Of a stretch of DNA of 7,520 bases, positions 5,872-7,520 are shown piece after piece. Location of the stretch: NCBI GenBank assembly GCA_036267755.1, contig DATAVK010000016.1:1-7520 (forward strand), read 5' to 3'. The translations under genes and the position numbers were made by a program. How positions within the stretch are numbered: position 1 is the first letter of the stretch; every line of letters begins with the position of its first letter. The notes below the pieces were generated by a model, which saw only the letters and a program-made list of their open reading frames with translations, did no database searches and was not told the DNA's origin. This DNA comes from DATAVK01 sp036267755. Its GTDB lineage: Bacteria; Actinomycetota; Actinomycetes; JAFAQI01.

Positions 5872-5922
5872 CAACACCAATGGGCCATGCGTGTTGCTAT
5901 AGCCGCACCGATGGGCCATGCG
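5841..5922. repeat. 31-bp tandem repeat array (two full units and one half unit) with internal dyads
   Basis: Two adjacent 31-base units, 5861-5891 and 5892-5922, match at 27 of 31 positions; each starts TGTTGC and ends ATGGGCCATGCG. In phase with them, 5841-5857 matches the second half of a unit (15 of 17 bases), whereas 5830-5840 does not match, so the array begins mid-unit inside the 3' end of ptsI. Each unit holds a dyad around ATAGC (GTTGCCATAGCAAC in the first full unit) and a near-palindrome ATGGGCCAT. Altered bases in the half unit let it pair with the first full unit and form the long hairpin annotated separately. There are no spacers, so it is not a CRISPR. It could be a dispersed intergenic repeat (REP-like), a regulator array, or a terminator/RNA-stability element; the sequence does not decide among these. 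Confidence 0.85.
5849..5888 (+). terminator. 18-bp perfect hairpin at the end of ptsI (terminator or RNA-stability structure)
   Basis: Bases 5849-5866 and 5871-5888 are exact reverse complements (18 pairs) around a four-base CATA loop. The ptsI stop TAG (5869-5871) lies at the loop, so the last codons form the 5' arm. Such a stem could stop transcription or protect the 3' end of the PAP2-ptsI message. No T-run follows, as is common in high-GC actinomycetes, so termination is an inference. The structure is symmetric and would also form on the minus strand. Confidence 0.6.
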
Positions 5923-5944
5923 TGTGGGAGGTAGCGTCCCGGGG

Positions 5945-6754
5945 ATGCGGGTCACGGGCGATGGCGGGGTGGGCATCGAGGTCAGCGTCGAGGGACCCGA
6001 CGACGGCAGGCCGGTGCTGCTGATGCACGGCTGGCCCGACACCCACCGACTCTGGCGGCACCAGGTTGCGGCGCTGAGCGCGGCCGGCTACCGCACCATC
6101 GCCCCCGACCTGCGCGGCTTCGGCGCGTCCGACAAGCCCACCGAGGTCGAGGCCTACAAGCTCACGCACTCCGTCGTCGACATGCTCGCTGTCCTCGACG
6201 CCTGCGACGTGTCCAGCGCCGCGGTCGTTGCCCACGACTGGGGTGCGGTCGCCGGCTGGGGATTGGCGGCTTTCGCGCCGGACCGGGTCGAGCGGTACGC
6301 CGCACTCTCGGTCGGGCACCCGAAGGCCTTCATGGACGCCGGGTTCGCCCAACGGATGCGCTCGCTCTACATGCTGCTGTTCAACATCCCGGTCGTCGCC
6401 GAGCAGTGGATGTCAAAGTTTGGCGACCAGATGCTGGCGAGCCACGCCGATCGCGAGGCCGTCCTCGCCGAGCAGGCCGAGCCAGGCGCGATGACCGCGG
6501 GCTTCGGCTGGTACCGCGCCAACGCCTCACCCAAGACGATCGTCAACCCGCCACCGGCCCTGCCACCCGTCACCTGCCCGGTGACCGGAGTCTGGAGCAG
6601 CAACGACATCGCGCTCACCGAGGCGCAGATGATCGGGTCGGAAAAGTACGTCGATGGGCCGTGGCACTACGAGCGGATCGAGGGCGCCGGGCACTGGATG
6701 CAGCTCGACGCCCCGGACGAGCTCAACCGGATCCTGTTGGACTTCCTCACCTGA
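5945..6754 (+). CDS. alpha/beta hydrolase, epoxide-hydrolase-like
   Basis: The product is 269 residues, probably cytoplasmic, of normal length for a soluble epoxide hydrolase. The oxyanion-hole motif HGWPD is at 28-32. The nucleophile elbow VAHDWGAVAGW (95-105) has Asp98 as nucleophile rather than serine, which places it with epoxide hydrolases and haloalkane dehalogenases. The acid is probably Asp221 (WSSNDIALTEAQ), and the general base is His250 in GAGHWMQLDAP. The lid contains GWYRANAS (188-195), where Tyr190 matches the ring-opening tyrosine of epoxide hydrolases and favours that activity over dehalogenation. The likely reaction is epoxide plus water to a vicinal diol; the substrate is unknown. 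ATG 5945 was preferred; GGGAGG (5926-5931) lies 13 bases upstream, which is a little far. The in-frame ATG at 5918, inside the repeat, would add nine residues. The end overlaps the convergent transporter gene by eight bases. Confidence 0.88.
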   Translation: MRVTGDGGVGIEVSVEGPDDGRPVLLMHGWPDTHRLWRHQVAALSAAGYRTIAPDLRGFGASDKPTEVEAYKLTHSVVDMLAVLDACDVSSAAVVAHDWGAVAGWGLAAFAPDRVERYAALSVGHPKAFMDAGFAQRMRSLYMLLFNIPVVAEQWMSKFGDQMLASHADREAVLAEQAEPGAMTAGFGWYRANASPKTIVNPPPALPPVTCPVTGVWSSNDIALTEAQMIGSEKYVDGPWHYERIEGAGHWMQLDAPDELNRILLDFLT

Positions 6755-7520
6755 CGACGGTCTCCGGTGAGGTCGGCATGATCTCGTCGGCCCGCTGCGC
6801 GGAGCGGTCACCGCCGGTCGTCGCTCGCAGCGGGACCTCACGCAGGAACCAGGTCAGTGCGAACGCGATCAGCGCGAACGGCACCGCCGACAGGAACACG
6901 ACATGCAGTGAGTCGCTGAAGGCGACCCGCAGGCCGTCGCGCACCAGCGTCGGCAGCGCCTTCACCTGAGCCGGGTTGGCGGCGACGTTGGTGCCGTGTA
7001 GCGCCGCGAGCGCCGAGTGCGGGATGTGCTTCGGCAGGTTCGCGGCAAGCCGGTTGTTGAAGACCGTCCCGAACACCGCGACGCCGATCGACCCACCGAT
7101 CGAGCGGGCGAAGGTCGCGAGCGACGTCGCGGCGCCGAGATCGGAGTACTGGACGGAGTTCTGTACAGCGAGCACCAGCACCTGCATCGTCAGGCCCAGC
7201 CCCGCGCCGAGCAGCGCCATGTAGATGGCGCCGATCCAGTACGACGTCGTGACCCCGATGAAGGAGAACAGGTACAGCGAGAGGGCAATGAGCGCCGTAC
7301 CCACGATCGGGAACCGGCGGTAGCGACCGGTCGCCGAGATCCGCCGGCCGCTGCCGATCGAGCAGATCAGCAGCGTGACCATGATCGGCAGCAGCTGCAG
7401 CCCGGAGCTGGTGGGCGACGCGCCGTGCACGACCTGGAGGAACAGCGGCAGGAACGTGATCGCGCCGAACATCGCGAAGCCGACCATGGCGCTGGTCGCG
7501 AACGACGTCCGGAAGATGCC
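6747..7520 (-). CDS. MFS transporter, DHA2 (EmrB/QacA-type, 14-segment) drug-efflux family, 5' end outside the window
   Basis: The last 257 residues are visible, and the frame stays open to the right edge, so the N-terminal half lies beyond the window. Hydrophobic segments lie at about 8-31, 43-57, 71-89, 94-116, 136-155 and 205-225 of the fragment. The block GAGLGLTMQVLVLAVQNSV (105-123), followed by LGAATSLATFARSIGGSIG (128-146), is typical of proton-driven DHA2 multidrug exporters. The long hydrophilic stretch at 156-204 before the last segment matches the loop between helices 13 and 14 in this family. A soluble tail (about 227-257) follows. The substrate cannot be told from this half. Its stop (6749-6747) lies inside the 3' end of the hydrolase gene, so the two transcripts converge with no room for a separate terminator. 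Confidence 0.9.
   Translation of the reverse strand, partial: GIFRTSFATSAMVGFAMFGAITFLPLFLQVVHGASPTSSGLQLLPIMVTLLICSIGSGRRISATGRYRRFPIVGTALIALSLYLFSFIGVTTSYWIGAIYMALLGAGLGLTMQVLVLAVQNSVQYSDLGAATSLATFARSIGGSIGVAVFGTVFNNRLAANLPKHIPHSALAALHGTNVAANPAQVKALPTLVRDGLRVAFSDSLHVVFLSAVPFALIAFALTWFLREVPLRATTGGDRSAQRADEIMPTSPETVVR

Noticed and set aside
5862..5875. GTTGCCATAGCAAC resembles the eukaryotic RFX X-box
   Set aside because: The host is clearly bacterial. The match arises from the repeat's dyad and has no meaning as an RFX site.
5841..5922. CRISPR array
   Set aside because: The 31-bp units are directly adjacent without spacers, only about 2.5 copies are present, and no cas gene is nearby.
4366..6042. 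Long open frame on the minus strand (558 codons) opposite ptsI
   Set aside because: It is a shadow of the GC-rich third positions of ptsI: its translation is rich in Arg, Gly, His and Pro with no recognisable motif, while the plus strand encodes a complete enzyme I.

Overview
The window is uniformly GC-rich, with strong G/C preference at third codon positions, tight gene packing and GGAGG-type ribosome sites. Together with the protein families present this points to a high-GC actinomycete (Actinomycetota). I cannot name the genus from the sequence alone. Almost all of it is ordinary chromosomal coding sequence: I see no transposase, integrase, phage gene, CRISPR array or toxin-antitoxin pair.

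Layout, left to right. (1) A tRNA-Ser(UGA) gene on the minus strand at 39-131. (2) A plus-strand run at 232-2849: a multi-pass membrane protein of the YbhN/UPF0104 (lysylphosphatidylglycerol synthase-like, flippase-type) family, a VOC/glyoxalase-fold protein, a stand-alone Smr-domain protein whose start overlaps the VOC stop (ATGA), and a secreted lipoprotein with a repetitive beta-rich domain. The first three are close enough to be one transcript. The lipoprotein follows after 61 bases. (3) A small minus-strand cysteine-rich protein (2858-3046), convergent with the lipoprotein and divergent from the next genes. The divergent region (3047-3242) holds two dyads that share an ATCACCC core. (4) A plus-strand pair at 3243-5871: a PAP2-superfamily membrane protein of the inositol-phosphotransferase/Aur1-like type, then, 13 bases on, enzyme I (PtsI) of the phosphoenolpyruvate sugar phosphotransferase system. 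(5) A compact 31-bp tandem repeat with an 18-bp perfect hairpin at 5841-5922, which runs through the ptsI stop codon. (6) An epoxide-hydrolase-like alpha/beta hydrolase (5945-6754). (7) On the minus strand, overlapping the hydrolase tail by 8 bases, the C-terminal half of a DHA2-type MFS drug-efflux transporter that leaves the window on the right.

The genes do not form one obvious pathway. Several are envelope-related (flippase-like protein, lipoprotein, PAP2 protein, exporter). PtsI is the cytoplasmic entry point of sugar phosphotransfer, and its partner HPr and the sugar permeases are not in the window. The most unusual structure is the repeat/hairpin block between ptsI and the hydrolase. 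The paired dyads in the divergent promoter region and the small CC...CxxC protein are the next most worth checking. I found no convincing new multi-gene system.
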